Shown here: positions 63,812 through 64,000 of the stretch, piece by piece
How the letters are laid out: every line of letters starts with the position of its first letter
How positions within the stretch are numbered: the stretch's first letter is position 1
Assembly: GCF_900996235.1 (NCBI RefSeq)
Contig: NZ_CAAJGM010000066.1
Span: 62,001 to 126,000, forward strand
Direction of reading: 5' to 3'
Length of the DNA: 64,000 nucleotides
Source of the DNA: Paraburkholderia sp. BCC1885
GTDB lineage: Bacteria; Pseudomonadota; Gammaproteobacteria; Burkholderiales; Burkholderiaceae
Made by a program: the position numbers and the translations under genes
The notes under the pieces: model-generated
What the model saw: only the letters and a program-made list of their open reading frames with translations
Database searches by the model: none
Told to the model about the DNA's origin: nothing

Positions 63812-64000
63812 GGGCGCGCGACGGGTCGATTGTTGAGTACAACCAAACCTGTCGATCCCGTAAGACAACGAAACATTACAAAATCTCTATCCTGTAGCTT
63901 TTTTTTCACGGCGGTGCTAGAGAATCGCCGCCGCCGGGCATCGAATGCGTTACCATTGGCGCCCGTTCTGTAAACGAGCGTGCCAAGAAGCGCGCCTTGC
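63812..64000. other. End of window, no gene seen
   Basis: This 189-base stretch after the MipA/OmpV gene holds no coding region I can support. A T-run at about 63898-63907 follows no clear stem. The sequence may be the promoter of a gene beyond the window. Confidence 0.4.

Overview
The window looks like chromosomal DNA of a beta-proteobacterium of the Burkholderiaceae, most probably Paraburkholderia. The reasons are the high GC content, two OmpC-type trimeric porins whose mature proteins begin AQSSVTLYG, a FabV-type enoyl reductase, many LysR regulators each divergent from one small target operon, and the general protein similarity. No rRNA, tRNA, CRISPR array, insertion sequence or phage gene was seen. 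The genus call is inference.

Layout. 1-2.4 kb: 2-aminoethylphosphonate degradation (LysR fragment, phnW, phnX). 2.4-3.6 kb: porin. 4.2-8.2 kb: LysR regulator, dicarboxylate/amino-acid symporter and a double-domain Asp/Glu racemase. 8.4-10.4 kb: fabV and a lone cobF. 10.5-15 kb: two-gene chromate transporter, a bifunctional penicillin-binding protein and a RidA protein. 15-17.5 kb: LysR, pyridoxal reductase-like enzyme, VOC protein. 17.7-22.5 kb: accessory stretch of small secreted proteins (a paralogous pair with look-alike terminators), a SnoaL-like protein, a methyltransferase and a secreted unknown. 22.6-27 kb: MFS exporter, GlxA-type regulator, SDR plus LysR. 27-34 kb: nucleoside hydrolase lipoprotein, ribokinase and ribose ABC transporter, divergent from a LysR gene; together they look like a nucleoside/ribose scavenging unit. 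34-36.6 kb: hypothetical protein and S9 peptidase.

36.8-49.5 kb is the most interesting part. A minus-strand cluster encodes a SorC-family regulator, a COG4091-like (homoserine-dehydrogenase-like plus SAF) oxidoreductase, an acetoin-dehydrogenase-like E1alpha/E1beta/E2 without E3, GutM, a glucitol-family PTS permease (SrlA, SrlE, SrlB) and a dedicated HPr-EI fusion. The same bipartite sequence, TTGTATTT-N11-TTTGTTCATT, lies in front of both the oxidoreductase/aco operon and the gutM/srl operon, and a weaker version with the same spacing lies in the sorC upstream region, which is shared with a divergent pair of unknown genes. I read this as one regulon for uptake and oxidation of an unidentified sugar alcohol. 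The HPr-EI gene has lost its 3' end at a junction with a truncated azoreductase gene.

49.5-50.4 kb is a deletion scar with remnants of a TetR regulator and an SDR. 50.4-59.4 kb: GNAT, membrane-anchored methyltransferase, epimerase-like SDR, penicillin acylase, YceH, class V aminotransferase and cupin. 59.5-61.3 kb: two YceI proteins with cytochrome b561. 61.6-63.8 kb: second porin and a MipA/OmpV protein.
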